The notes under the pieces are model-generated. The model had not been told where the DNA came from. It searched no databases and saw only the letters and a program-made list of their open reading frames with translations. Positions 17,620-25,968 of a DNA stretch of 64,000 bases are shown here, one piece after another. The stretch is taken from positions 87,273 to 151,272 of the forward strand of contig NZ_JAGIPX010000017.1 in the NCBI RefSeq assembly GCF_017814945.1. The letters run 5' to 3'. Made by a program: the position numbers and the translations under genes. This DNA comes from Paraburkholderia sp. LEh10 (GTDB lineage Bacteria > Pseudomonadota > Gammaproteobacteria > Burkholderiales > Burkholderiaceae). Within the stretch, counting starts at the first letter, position 1, and every line of letters starts with the position of its first letter.

Positions 17620-18500
17620 GCTCGACGCTGCCGACGCCCTCGTCCTCACCCGCGGCCGCGCCGCGCGCGCGCGACAGCCGCTACGACACGCTGCGCTTGC
17701 TGCTGCGCTCGCCGACGTTCATCGTCGGCGCGCTGATCGTGCTGTGGTGGATCGTGTGCGCGGTGGCGGGAACGTGGATCGCGCCGCTCGACCCCTACGC
17801 GTCCGATCCGCTGAACTCGCTCACGCCGCCCGCGAAGGGCCACTGGTTCGGCACCGACCAGCTGGGCCGCGACGTGCTCTCGCGCGTGATCGTCGGCGCG
17901 CGCGACATCCTCACCATCGCCCCCCTCGCGACATTGCTCGGCACGCTCGCGGGCACCGCGCTCGGTCTTCTGGTCGGCTATTTCGACGGCTGGGTCGACA
18001 ATGTGATGGGACGCGCGATCGATGCCGTGCTCGCGCTGCCCCTCGTGATCGTCGCGCTGCTGGCGCTCGCCGCAGTGGGCGCGTCGAACCTTACGGTGAT
18101 CCTCGTGATCGGCATCACGTTCACGCCGATCACGGCCCGCACGGTGCGCGCCGCCGTGTTCGCCGAGCGGCATCTCGACTACGTCGCCGCGGCGCAACTG
18201 CGTGGCGAGAACGCGCTCTATATCATGTTCGCGGAGATCCTCCCGAACGTGCTGCCCCCCATCATCGTCGAAGCGACGGTGCGGCTCGGCTACGCGATCT
18301 TCGCGGTCGCGACGCTATCGTTTCTCGGCTTCGGCATCCAGCCGCCGTCGGCCGACTGGGGCCTCGCGCTCTCCGATTCGTACACGCTGATGGCGGGCGG
18401 CGCATGGTGGACGGTGGTGTTCGACGCGGCCGCGATCGCGACGCTAGTGGTCGGCGTGAATCTGATCGCGGATGCCGTGCAGGGAGCCGTTGACGGATGA
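17616..18500 (+). CDS. ABC transporter permease (DppC-type)
   Basis: 294 residues. After a Ser/Pro-rich N terminus it shows the DppC family landmark PPAKGHWFGTDQLGRDVLSRVIVGAR and the EAA-loop region LDYVAAAQLRGENALYIMFAEILPN, followed by GFGIQPPSADWGLAL. It pairs with the preceding DppB-type permease to form the membrane channel. It overlaps both neighbours by four bases (ATGA), showing tight translational coupling. Confidence 0.95.
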   Translation: MSSTLPTPSSSPAAAPRARDSRYDTLRLLLRSPTFIVGALIVLWWIVCAVAGTWIAPLDPYASDPLNSLTPPAKGHWFGTDQLGRDVLSRVIVGARDILTIAPLATLLGTLAGTALGLLVGYFDGWVDNVMGRAIDAVLALPLVIVALLALAAVGASNLTVILVIGITFTPITARTVRAAVFAERHLDYVAAAQLRGENALYIMFAEILPNVLPPIIVEATVRLGYAIFAVATLSFLGFGIQPPSADWGLALSDSYTLMAGGAWWTVVFDAAAIATLVVGVNLIADAVQGAVDG

Positions 18501-20602
18501 ACGCCTCGCCCGCTCCCCTTCCCCGCACTGCGTTTGCCGCCTTCGATGTATCGAAGAGCGAACAGTCCGACGCGCTCACGATCGTCGGCCTCACCGTCAC
18601 GTATCGCACGCGCGGACGCGAACGCGAGGTGTTGCAGGACGTGTCGTTCCGCATCCGGCGCGGCGAATCGTATGGTCTCGTCGGTGAATCGGGCTGCGGC
18701 AAGTCGACGGTCGCGATGGCGACTCTGCGTTATCTGCCGCGCAACGGACGCGTGAAAGCGGGCCGCATTTCGATCGCGGGCAACGAAGTGCATTCGCTCG
18801 ATGCCGCCGCGCTGCGCGATATGCGCGCGAACGCGATCTCGATGGTGTATCAGGACCCGTCGCGCGCGCTCAATCCGTCGCTGACGATTGCGCGCCAGGT
18901 CGCCGAAGCGTTCGAAGCTTCGGGCGCGACCTACCAAGACGCGCTGAAGCACACCGCCGACATGCTGCGCAAGGTGCGTATCGCCGAGCCTGAGCGCGTG
19001 ATGGACAGCTATCCTCATCAGTTGTCGGGCGGCATGCAGCAGCGCGTCGTGATCGCGATGGCGCTCGCGTCGAAGCCCGCGCTGCTGATTCTCGACGAGC
19101 CGACGACAGGGCTCGATGCCACCGTCGAAGCCGAAGTGCTCGATCTCGTCGCGCAACTGCGCGAGGAGTTCGACACGGCCGTGCTCTTCATCAGCCACAA
19201 CCTCGCGGTGATCGGGCGGATGTGCGAGCGCGTCGGCGTGCTTTACGCGGGCAAGCTCGTCGAAGAAGGCGCGACGCAGGATGTGTTCGCGCGGCCGCGT
19301 CATCCGTACACCGTCGGTTTGCTGCGTTGCCTGCCCACGTCGGGCCGCAGCAAGGACACCGACCGGCTCGACACGATCGCGGGCAGCCTGCCGCAGCCGG
19401 GCTCCATCACGCAGGGCTGCATCTACGCGGAGCGCTGCCGTCTCGCCGACGAGCGCTGCCGCCGCGAAGCGCCGCCGCCGTATCGGATGAGCGCCGCGCA
19501 TGGCGATCAGATGTCGCGCTGTCACTATCACGAGCGCGCGGCCGAGCTGCCTCGCGCGACGCCCGTCGAGGCGCCCGCGCGGTCGCGCGAAGCACGCGCC
19601 GGCTCGCCTGTCCTGCGCGCGGAAAACGTGTCGAAGACATTCCACGTCGCGGGCGCGGCGCTGCGCGCCGTCGACGACGTGTCGCTGGAATTGTCGAAGG
19701 GCGAGACGCTCGGGCTCGTCGGCGAATCGGGCAGCGGCAAGACGACGCTCGCCAAGCTGCTGCTCGGGCTCGTCTCGCCCGACGCCGGCAGCGTGATCGA
19801 GCTCGACGGCACGCCGCTGCCGCCGCGCGTCACGCGTCGCAACGACGATCAGGTGAAGTCGCTGCAGATCGTGTTCCAGAACCCGGACTCGGCGCTCAAT
19901 CGCGCGCATTCCGTCAAGCGGCTGATCGGGCGCGCGTTGTCGCGGCTGTCCGCGCTGCGCGGCGAGGCGCGCGAAGCGAGGCTTGCGTCGCTCGCTCAAG
20001 CCGTGCGGCTGCCCGACCGCTATCTGGGATCGCGCACGCGGCAGCTGTCGGGCGGCTTGAAACAGCGCGTCGCGATTGCGCGCGCGTTCGCGGGCGATCC
20101 ACGCATCGTCGTGTGCGACGAGCCGACTTCCGCGCTCGATGTGTCCGTGCAGGCCGCGATCCTCAATCTGCTCGCCGACCTTCAACGCGATCGCGGCGTG
20201 AGCTATGTGTTCATCTCGCACGATCTGCATGTCGTGCGTTATCTGTCCGATCGCATCGCGGTGCTGTACGTCGGCCGCCTGCTCGAAATCGGGCCTGCGT
20301 CCGCCGTGTTCGGGGGCCCGCATCATCCTTATACGGAGGCGTTGCTGTCTTCGGTGCCGACCCTCGATGTGCACGGCAACGAGCAGGCCGTCAACGGAAA
20401 GACGCAGCGCATCCGCCTGTCAGGCGAATTGCCGAGTCCCGCTTCACCGCCTTCCGGCTGCGTGTTTCACACACGCTGTCCGCGCAAGCTCGGCGCAGTT
20501 TGCGAGCAACAGGACCCGCCCTTTGCGGATGCCGGCGACGGTCATCGCATCCGCTGCCACATCCCCGTCGACGAACTGCGCGCGCTTCAACGCCGCGCCT
20601 GA
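18497..20602 (+). CDS. fused double ATP-binding ABC subunit (DppD-DppF fusion, GsiA-like)
   Basis: 701 residues with two complete nucleotide-binding domains. Domain 1: Walker A GESGCGKS (63-70), signature LSGGMQQR, Walker B LLILDEPTTGLDA. Domain 2: Walker A GESGSGKT (409-416), signature LSGGLKQR, Walker B IVVCDEPTSALD. Each half ends with the oligopeptide-transporter C-terminal element containing several Cys (CIYAERC...C...C and CVFHTRCP...C...C), which in relatives binds an iron-sulfur cluster. A separate D and F subunit is more common; single-chain forms occur in GsiA. It closes the operon. Confidence 0.94.
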   Translation: MNASPAPLPRTAFAAFDVSKSEQSDALTIVGLTVTYRTRGREREVLQDVSFRIRRGESYGLVGESGCGKSTVAMATLRYLPRNGRVKAGRISIAGNEVHSLDAAALRDMRANAISMVYQDPSRALNPSLTIARQVAEAFEASGATYQDALKHTADMLRKVRIAEPERVMDSYPHQLSGGMQQRVVIAMALASKPALLILDEPTTGLDATVEAEVLDLVAQLREEFDTAVLFISHNLAVIGRMCERVGVLYAGKLVEEGATQDVFARPRHPYTVGLLRCLPTSGRSKDTDRLDTIAGSLPQPGSITQGCIYAERCRLADERCRREAPPPYRMSAAHGDQMSRCHYHERAAELPRATPVEAPARSREARAGSPVLRAENVSKTFHVAGAALRAVDDVSLELSKGETLGLVGESGSGKTTLAKLLLGLVSPDAGSVIELDGTPLPPRVTRRNDDQVKSLQIVFQNPDSALNRAHSVKRLIGRALSRLSALRGEAREARLASLAQAVRLPDRYLGSRTRQLSGGLKQRVAIARAFAGDPRIVVCDEPTSALDVSVQAAILNLLADLQRDRGVSYVFISHDLHVVRYLSDRIAVLYVGRLLEIGPASAVFGGPHHPYTEALLSSVPTLDVHGNEQAVNGKTQRIRLSGELPSPASPPSGCVFHTRCPRKLGAVCEQQDPPFADAGDGHRIRCHIPVDELRALQRRA

Positions 20603-20651
20603 ACGCGAACCCGCGCCGGCCTCGCACTCGCGGTGAAACGAAGTCCCGCGC

Positions 20652-20680
20652 GATGCGGCCCAGCTCGTTCGGGCCGCATC
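20652..20680. terminator. possible hairpin terminator after the ABC operon
   Basis: A perfect 10-bp stem GATGCGGCCC / GGGCCGCATC with a 9-nt loop, 50 bp after the ATPase stop. There is no T run, so termination efficiency is doubtful. It lies between converging genes. Confidence 0.4.
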
Positions 20681-20866
20681 CGCGGAAGAAGTGATTCCGA
20701 AGTGGATCGTCACAGCCGACGTGTCGCTGCCTGCCAGCGGCGTGTCGGCTGCGACGCAACCTGCGCTGGAATGATGCAGCGTCGCGCCGTGCCCGGCTCG
20801 GTGCATATGCATCACGCGCGCAATTGAGCGACGCGGCATAGCGGCTTCAATTAGCCGCTCGACACA

Positions 20867-21712
20867 TCAAAGCATTTCCAGCGGCCGCTTGCTGCGCGGC
20901 GGGCGAAAGTGCGCATCGATAGCGGCGAGGTCGTCGGGGCAAAGATGCAGGTCGAGCGCGCGCCGGTTGTCGCGCACATGCTCGATGCGCCCCGACTTCG
21001 GAATGGCGAGCACATCGGGCTGCCGCAGCACCCACGCAAGCGCGACCTGAAACATCGAGACACCATGTCTGCCCGCAATATCGTCGAGCGGCGAGCGCTT
21101 CGGCAGACGCGCATGATCGACGGGGCTATACGCCATCGCGGGCATCTTGCGGCCCGCGAGCCATGGCAGCAGATCGAACTCCGGCCCGCGCCGCGCGACG
21201 TTGTAGAGAATCTGGTTCGTCGCGCATGCGTCGCCGTGCGGCACCTCGACGAGCTCTTCCATATCGTCGACATCGAAATTGCTCACGCCCCAGTGACGTA
21301 TCTTGCCGTCGCGGCGCAGCGCCTCGAAGCCCGCGACCGTCTCTTCGAGCGGCACCGAGCCGCGCCAGTGCAGCAGATACAGATCGATCCGGTCAGTCTT
21401 CAGCCGTCTCAACGACTGCTCGCATGCATGCCGGACGCCGCGCCTGCTCGCGTTGTGCGGATAGACCTTGCTGACGAGAAACACATCGTCGCGCAAGCCC
21501 TGCAACGCTTCGCCCAAGAGCGTCTCAGTCGCGCCGTCGCCGTACATTTCCGCCGTATCGATCAACGTCATGCCGAGTTCGATGCCGCCGCGCACCGCAT
21601 CGATCTCCGCCTTGCGCCGCGATGGATGCTCTCCCATCTCCCACGTGCCCTGCCCCAGCTTCGGAATGCGCTCGCCGTCGGGCAGCGTCACGCTGGCGAT
21701 GTCCTTCGTCAT
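20867..21712 (-). CDS. aldo/keto reductase
   Basis: 281-residue NADPH-dependent TIM-barrel reductase. The catalytic tetrad is visible as Asp and Tyr in DTAEMYG, Lys in LVSKVYP and His in LLHWRG. The cofactor end shows AIPKSGRIEHVRDN. It belongs to the bacterial group related to E. coli YeaE / 2,5-diketo-gluconate reductases; the natural substrate is unknown. The ATG at 21712 (MTKDIASVTLPDG) is family-like, while the upstream open frame is not. Confidence 0.92.
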   Translation of the reverse strand: MTKDIASVTLPDGERIPKLGQGTWEMGEHPSRRKAEIDAVRGGIELGMTLIDTAEMYGDGATETLLGEALQGLRDDVFLVSKVYPHNASRRGVRHACEQSLRRLKTDRIDLYLLHWRGSVPLEETVAGFEALRRDGKIRHWGVSNFDVDDMEELVEVPHGDACATNQILYNVARRGPEFDLLPWLAGRKMPAMAYSPVDHARLPKRSPLDDIAGRHGVSMFQVALAWVLRQPDVLAIPKSGRIEHVRDNRRALDLHLCPDDLAAIDAHFRPPRSKRPLEML

Positions 21713-21875
21713 GGTTGCGTCCTCGCGAATGATGTCGTGATGCGCCGCCGGGCAGCGGCCAACGCAACGAGTGTAGCGCTTGATCGCGCAGCGCATCCGC
21801 GTCCCGGCAAAACCCCGCTATAACGCCGCGCGCCGATGTCATAAAATTGCCGCTTGCCCTTCTTGCGCCCGACCC

Positions 21876-22622
21876 ATGAACCCAGCCTCGGAAGACCGCT
21901 GGCGCGATCTGCGCCCGGACCCGGAAAACGATACGCCGCTGTATCTTCAGCTCGCGCGCAAGCTCGGCAACGCGATTCACGAGAACCGCTGGAATGCGGG
22001 CGAAGCTCTGCCGTCGGAGCGTGTGCTGTCGGATGCGCTCGGCGTATCGCGCATCACGGCGCGCAAGGCGATCGCGCTGCTCGTCGAACAAGGGCTGATA
22101 CGCCGCTCGCAGGGCGCGGGCAGCTTCATCACGCCGCGCTATGAAGATCCGTTGTCACGCCTGTCGAGCTTCAGCGAAATGCTGCGCCGGCGCGGCTTCA
22201 CGCCGAGTTCGCAATGGCTGTCGCGCGAGATCGTGCCCGCCAATCGCGACGAAGTGATCCAGCTCGGGTTGTCGCCCGCGGCAGCCGTCACGCGTCTGCG
22301 CCGCTTGCGTCTCGCCGATGGCATCGTCATGGCCGTCGAGAACTCGACGTTCCCCGCGTCGATCATTCCCGATCCGCAGGCGATCGGCGATTCGCTGTAC
22401 ACGTATCTCGAGCAGCGCGGGCTGACCATCGTGCGCGCGTTGCAACACTTCCGCGCCGTCAACGCGAGCGACGAAATCGCGCAGCAAATGAGCATCGCGC
22501 CAAATGAAGCGCTGCTGCTCATCACGCGCATCGGCTATACGGCCGATCAGCGCGCCATCGAACTCACCGACACCTACTGCCGCAACGACTACTACGACTT
22601 CGTCGCCGAATTGCGCAAGTAG
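21876..22622 (+). CDS. GntR-family transcriptional regulator with UTRA ligand domain
   Basis: 248 residues. The N-terminal winged helix (about 14-80) reads TPLYLQLARKLGNAIHENRW, LPSERVLSDALGVSRITARKAI, LIRRSQGAGSFI. The C-terminal UTRA domain (about 95-240) has the HutC/NagR-type core with the late motif ALLLITRIGYTADQRAIEL. NagR/YvoA-like regulators sense amino-sugar phosphates, but no amino-sugar genes are adjacent here, so the regulon is elsewhere or different. The gene is divergent from the aldo-keto reductase and converges on the CoA transferase 12 bp away. Confidence 0.9.
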   Translation: MNPASEDRWRDLRPDPENDTPLYLQLARKLGNAIHENRWNAGEALPSERVLSDALGVSRITARKAIALLVEQGLIRRSQGAGSFITPRYEDPLSRLSSFSEMLRRRGFTPSSQWLSREIVPANRDEVIQLGLSPAAAVTRLRRLRLADGIVMAVENSTFPASIIPDPQAIGDSLYTYLEQRGLTIVRALQHFRAVNASDEIAQQMSIAPNEALLLITRIGYTADQRAIELTDTYCRNDYYDFVAELRK

Positions 22623-22634
22623 ACGCCGTGCGAC

Positions 22635-24029
22635 TCAGTCGTTCCAGCGCGGCGCGTGCGTGCCGATCGGCACGGGCGGCTGCGCATAGAACGCGGGCGT
22701 CACGGACATCTGCTCGGCGGGCGCGGCCGCCCGCACGCGGCCAAACGGCGAATCGACGTCGTGCAGGCAGTCCTGCACCTCGTCATACGTGATGTCGGGC
22801 GCTCGCCAGCCGCTCTCGATCTGTCCCATCGATTGCAGCCAGCGGCCCGTCTGCGCGAGCGACAGCCGCACGAGCCAGCTGCCGCCTTCCTGCGCGCGGC
22901 GCGCGAGCGCGACCATCGCGCCGAACGCAGCGAGATAACCCGTCGCGTGATCGAGCGCCTGACACGGCAGATGCTTCGGCCCATCGACGCCCGCCGCGCG
23001 GCTCTCCGTGTACGCGATGCCGCTCGCCGACTGCACGAGGCTGTCGAAGCCGCGCCGCGCGGCCCACGGCCCCGCATGCCCATACGCCGAGATCGACACG
23101 CAGACGATGCCGGGCCTGACGCGCGCCAGCGCCTCGGGCGCGAAGCCGCGCGCGGCGAGCGAGCCCGGCCGGTACGCCTGCAGAAACACGTCCGCTTCGC
23201 CGGCGAGCGCGAGCAACTGCTCGCGCGCCGAGGCCTCGCGCAGATCGAGCGTCGCCGAACGCTTGCCGCGCCCATTGTCGATGACGAGCGGCGCGATGTT
23301 CGGCAGATGCGGCCCGTTGATCAAGAGCACATCGGCGCCATGCTGCGCGAGCGCGCGCCCCGCCACGGGCCCCGCAATGATGCGCGACAAGTCGAGCACA
23401 CGCATGCCCGACAACGGCCGTTGCGCCGCGCCCCGGCCCGGCGCTTCAGGCGGCGCGTCGCCGATCCGCTCGATTTCGAAAAGCGGCAGATTCGCAATCG
23501 CCTTTGCCTGATCGAGCGCCGCCCATTCGCGCGGTGAGCGGATCAGCGCGGCGCACAGGCCGGCATCGGCGAGTGTCTGGTCGAGCCTCGCGCCGTCCCA
23601 GCCACGAATCGCCTGCGCGACCGCGCCGCGATCGCCGTCGCAGCCGAGCACGTTCAACACGCCTTGCAGATGATGCGCAAAGTTCGTGTGCAGTTGAATC
23701 CAGCGGCCATCGCGCGTCGCATAGAAGCCCGTCACGGGATGACGCAGTTCCGGCGGCAAGCCGCCGTTGACGCGCAGATAGCGCTCGCTGCGAAACGCGG
23801 CGAGCGCGCGCCGCACGCTGACATCGACGCGCTGCATCTGGCCCGTACGCAGCCGGAAGCATTCGGCGGCGGCAAGGCCCGTCGCGGCAATCGACGCGCT
23901 CGCAAGCGTGCCGACGCGAAACACGGAAGGCAGCACGGGATCGTTGCCGTCGATAGAGACGTGAGCAAGCGAGGCCGGGTCGCAACCGGCAACGGACCAC
24001 AGATGATCGAGAGCGGGTTGGGGCGTCAT
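22635..24029 (-). CDS. family III (CaiB/BaiF) CoA transferase with permuted domain order
   Basis: 464 residues. Family III enzymes move CoA between carboxylic acids. They normally begin with the Rossmann segment 'LSGxRVLDLSRxxAGP'. Here that segment is at residues 206-221 (LSGMRVLDLSRIIAGP), and residues 1-200 instead carry elements usually found after it: GQMQRVDVSVRRAL, FYATRDGRWIQLH, SPREWAALDQAKA. The C terminus ends in a second copy of the VDVS-helix element (WLVRLSLAQTGRW). This looks like a circular permutation or a fusion of two truncated copies. It is divergent from a DNA-binding citrate synthase-like gene. The catalytic Asp was not located with confidence. Confidence 0.85.
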   Translation of the reverse strand: MTPQPALDHLWSVAGCDPASLAHVSIDGNDPVLPSVFRVGTLASASIAATGLAAAECFRLRTGQMQRVDVSVRRALAAFRSERYLRVNGGLPPELRHPVTGFYATRDGRWIQLHTNFAHHLQGVLNVLGCDGDRGAVAQAIRGWDGARLDQTLADAGLCAALIRSPREWAALDQAKAIANLPLFEIERIGDAPPEAPGRGAAQRPLSGMRVLDLSRIIAGPVAGRALAQHGADVLLINGPHLPNIAPLVIDNGRGKRSATLDLREASAREQLLALAGEADVFLQAYRPGSLAARGFAPEALARVRPGIVCVSISAYGHAGPWAARRGFDSLVQSASGIAYTESRAAGVDGPKHLPCQALDHATGYLAAFGAMVALARRAQEGGSWLVRLSLAQTGRWLQSMGQIESGWRAPDITYDEVQDCLHDVDSPFGRVRAAAPAEQMSVTPAFYAQPPVPIGTHAPRWND

Positions 24030-24089
24030 GGCGAGCGGGCTTCCTGAATAAGAGCGGCGTGAACCAGTCTAGATTTGCGCCTCGCCATG

Positions 24090-24113
24090 ATCAATCTTGA
24101 TTCATATAATCAA
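24090..24113. promoter_or_regulatory. putative operator between the CoA transferase and citrate synthase-like genes
   Basis: Three alternating half-sites lie in an AT-rich island: ATCAA (24090-24094), TTGATT (24097-24102) and AATCAA (24108-24113). The first two form an inverted repeat with a 2-bp spacer, the last two one with a 5-bp spacer (CATAT). The island also carries ATATAAT-like sequence suited to divergent promoters. The candidate binder is the HTH-bearing citrate synthase-like protein encoded 35 bp downstream, which is inference. Confidence 0.55.
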
Positions 24114-24147
24114 TATATATCGATTTGTTTGGCTTTCGCGCTCCGCC

Positions 24148-25392
24148 ATGTCCAATCCGATGCCCGCCCCGCGTTATCTGTCCGCCGACGAAGCCGCCAC
24201 GATGCTCGGCATCAGCGTCACGACGCTCTATGCGTATGTCAGCCGGGGCATGCTGCGTTCGGCGCCGGATGCGAACAGCAAGCGGCGTCTGTACGACGCC
24301 GACGAAGTGCGGCGTCTCGCGCGCCGCAAGGAGGACGGCAAGCGCGCGGGCAAAGTCGCGCAGAAGGTGCTGGATTGGGGCGTGCCCGTGCTCGAATCGT
24401 CGATTACGCTGATCGCCGACGGCAAGCTGCTGTACCGCGGCCGCGATGCCGTCGAACTGGCGCGCACGGCCACGCTGGAAGAAGTGGCGGCGCTGCTGTG
24501 GGAATGCAGCGCGCGGCGCATTGCCGATGCGCCCGCCGCGCCCCTTGCCGCCGCGCAATGGTCGGCGTGGCTCAAGCTGTGGAGCGACAGCGCGCCGCTC
24601 GACCGCGCACTCGTGCTGCTGCCTGCCGCCGCCGCGCAGATGCCGCGCGTCTGGGCGCTCGGCCGGGACGCGCAACTCGATAATGCCTGCGCGCTGATGC
24701 GCCTGCTGGCGGGCGCGATGATTTCCGCGCCGCCATCGAACGAACCGCTGCACAAGCAGCTCGCCGGCGCATGGGGCGTGCGCAATCGCGCGCAGATCAA
24801 TCTGCTGCGCGCGGCGCTCGTCGCGTGCGCCGATCACGAGCTGAATGCGTCGACGTTCACGGTGCGCTGCATCACGTCGACGGGAACGCATCTGTTCGGC
24901 GCCGTCGCGGGCGGGCTCGCCGCGCTGTCGGGGCCGAGGCATGGCGGGGAAACGGCGCGCGTGGCCGCGTTGTTCGACGAAGCCGCGCGCGCCGCCGATC
25001 TCGATCGCTATCTGGCGACACGGCTCGCGCATGACGGGGACGGCGCGGCAGGCCCGGCGCTATCGGGCTTTGGGCACCCGTTGTATCCGAACGGCGATCC
25101 GCGCGCGCGGCTGTTGCTCGATCTGCTCGACGAATGCGCGCCCGCCCGCTCGCCGCTCGCGGAAGTTCAGAGGCTCGCGCGCGCCGTGCGCAACACGACA
25201 GACGCCGCGCCGACGGTCGATTTCGCGCTTGCCGCGATCGAGCGCGTGCTCGGCCTGCCCGTCGGCGCGGCCTTCACGCTTTTCGCCGTGGGCCGCGTGA
25301 CGGGCTGGATCGCGCATGCGATCGAGCAGACGAACGACGGCCGCCTGATCCGCCCGCGCGCCCGGTACGTCGGCGCTTATGAAGCCGGCTGA
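24148..25392 (+). CDS. citrate synthase family protein with N-terminal DNA-binding domain
   Basis: 414 residues. Residues 8-60 (YLSADEAATMLGISVTTLYAYVSRG, then SKRRLYDADEVRRLARRK) form an excisionase/MerR-type winged helix. The rest is a citrate synthase fold with the catalytic set kept: H230 (HELNASTF), H310 (GFGHPLYPNGDPRA) and D358 (TVDFALAAI), plus GRVTGWIAHAIEQ. So the protein may be both an enzyme (acyl-CoA plus 2-oxoacid) and a DNA-binding factor. ATG at 24148 chosen because it starts just before the HTH. Divergent from a CoA transferase, which could supply or consume its acyl-CoA. Confidence 0.88.
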   Translation: MSNPMPAPRYLSADEAATMLGISVTTLYAYVSRGMLRSAPDANSKRRLYDADEVRRLARRKEDGKRAGKVAQKVLDWGVPVLESSITLIADGKLLYRGRDAVELARTATLEEVAALLWECSARRIADAPAAPLAAAQWSAWLKLWSDSAPLDRALVLLPAAAAQMPRVWALGRDAQLDNACALMRLLAGAMISAPPSNEPLHKQLAGAWGVRNRAQINLLRAALVACADHELNASTFTVRCITSTGTHLFGAVAGGLAALSGPRHGGETARVAALFDEAARAADLDRYLATRLAHDGDGAAGPALSGFGHPLYPNGDPRARLLLDLLDECAPARSPLAEVQRLARAVRNTTDAAPTVDFALAAIERVLGLPVGAAFTLFAVGRVTGWIAHAIEQTNDGRLIRPRARYVGAYEAG

Positions 25393-25436
25393 TGGAAGCC
25401 AACTGATGGAAGCCAGCCGACGGACGCCGACCGAGC
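25381..25436 (+). repeat. 14-bp imperfect tandem repeat spanning the citrate synthase-like stop codon
   Basis: Three good copies, GAAGCCGGCTGATG, GAAGCCAACTGATG and GAAGCCAGCCGACG, are followed by a weaker fourth (GACGCCGACCGAGC). The TGA stop of the upstream gene (25390-25392) lies in the first copy, and the second copy supplies another TGA-like context. Confidence 0.8.
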
Positions 25437-25472
25437 GGCGGACAACTGGAGCGCGCAGACCAGACGCGCACT

Positions 25473-25784
25473 TCACGCCGCAAGCAGCCAGCGCGGCATC
25501 CACGTCCAGCGGGGCGTGTATTGCCTTTGCACGCGCACTTCCGTGCTCGCGCCGCCCGTGACGGCCAGCGAAAGCCGCGCGCCGTCTTGCCCGGCGCTCA
25601 GCCACGCGATCGCGCCTCGCTTCAGTTCGAAGGATTCACCCGCGGCGAGCCAGTAGTCTTCGGCGTCGCCTTCGACGGTGAGCCAGAGTTCCCCTGCCAG
25701 CACGTTCACGGTGAGCGGCTGCGCGACCCGCCAGGCGCTCGCCGGCTCGCCGTGTTCGAGTTCAAAAGTACGGATTTCACGCAT
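25473..25784 (-). CDS. DUF2917 domain protein
   Basis: 103 residues from the ATG at 25784 (MREIRTFELEHGEPASAW). The domain reads LTVNVLAGELWLTVEGDAEDYWLAAGESF followed by IAWLSAGQDGARLSL, a short beta-rich cupin-like DUF2917 found widely in Burkholderiales. It has no signal peptide or membrane segment. It is divergent from a MocR-type regulator, a recurrent arrangement that suggests the regulator controls it. Function unknown. Confidence 0.82.
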   Translation of the reverse strand: MREIRTFELEHGEPASAWRVAQPLTVNVLAGELWLTVEGDAEDYWLAAGESFELKRGAIAWLSAGQDGARLSLAVTGGASTEVRVQRQYTPRWTWMPRWLLAA

Positions 25785-25875
25785 CGCTTGCTCCTTGAAG
25801 TGCTTTATCGCTTGCATCCATTATTGGCGTGCGATGATCTCTGTCACATGCACAGTGCTGAACAGTTTCAAAAGA

Positions 25876-25885
25876 ACTGTACAGT
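25876..25885. promoter_or_regulatory. palindromic site in the DUF2917 / MocR divergent spacer
   Basis: A perfect 10-bp palindrome ACTGTACAGT lies amid related half-sites GAACAGTT (upstream) and CTGACAGTT (downstream). MocR regulators usually bind repeated half-sites of this kind near their own promoter; assignment is inference. Confidence 0.5.
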
Positions 25886-25968
25886 CAGAAAAGCTGACAG
25901 TTGCTGGCGCTCCGACCGTGACAGACGGGACCGACGCGCAACGCAAGACGCAGCGAGGAAGACACGCC

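Noticed and set aside
18290..20374. 694-aa minus-strand open frame opposite the fused ABC ATPase
   Set aside because: The plus strand has two complete ABC domains with motifs; the antisense product is Arg/Ala-rich without domains.
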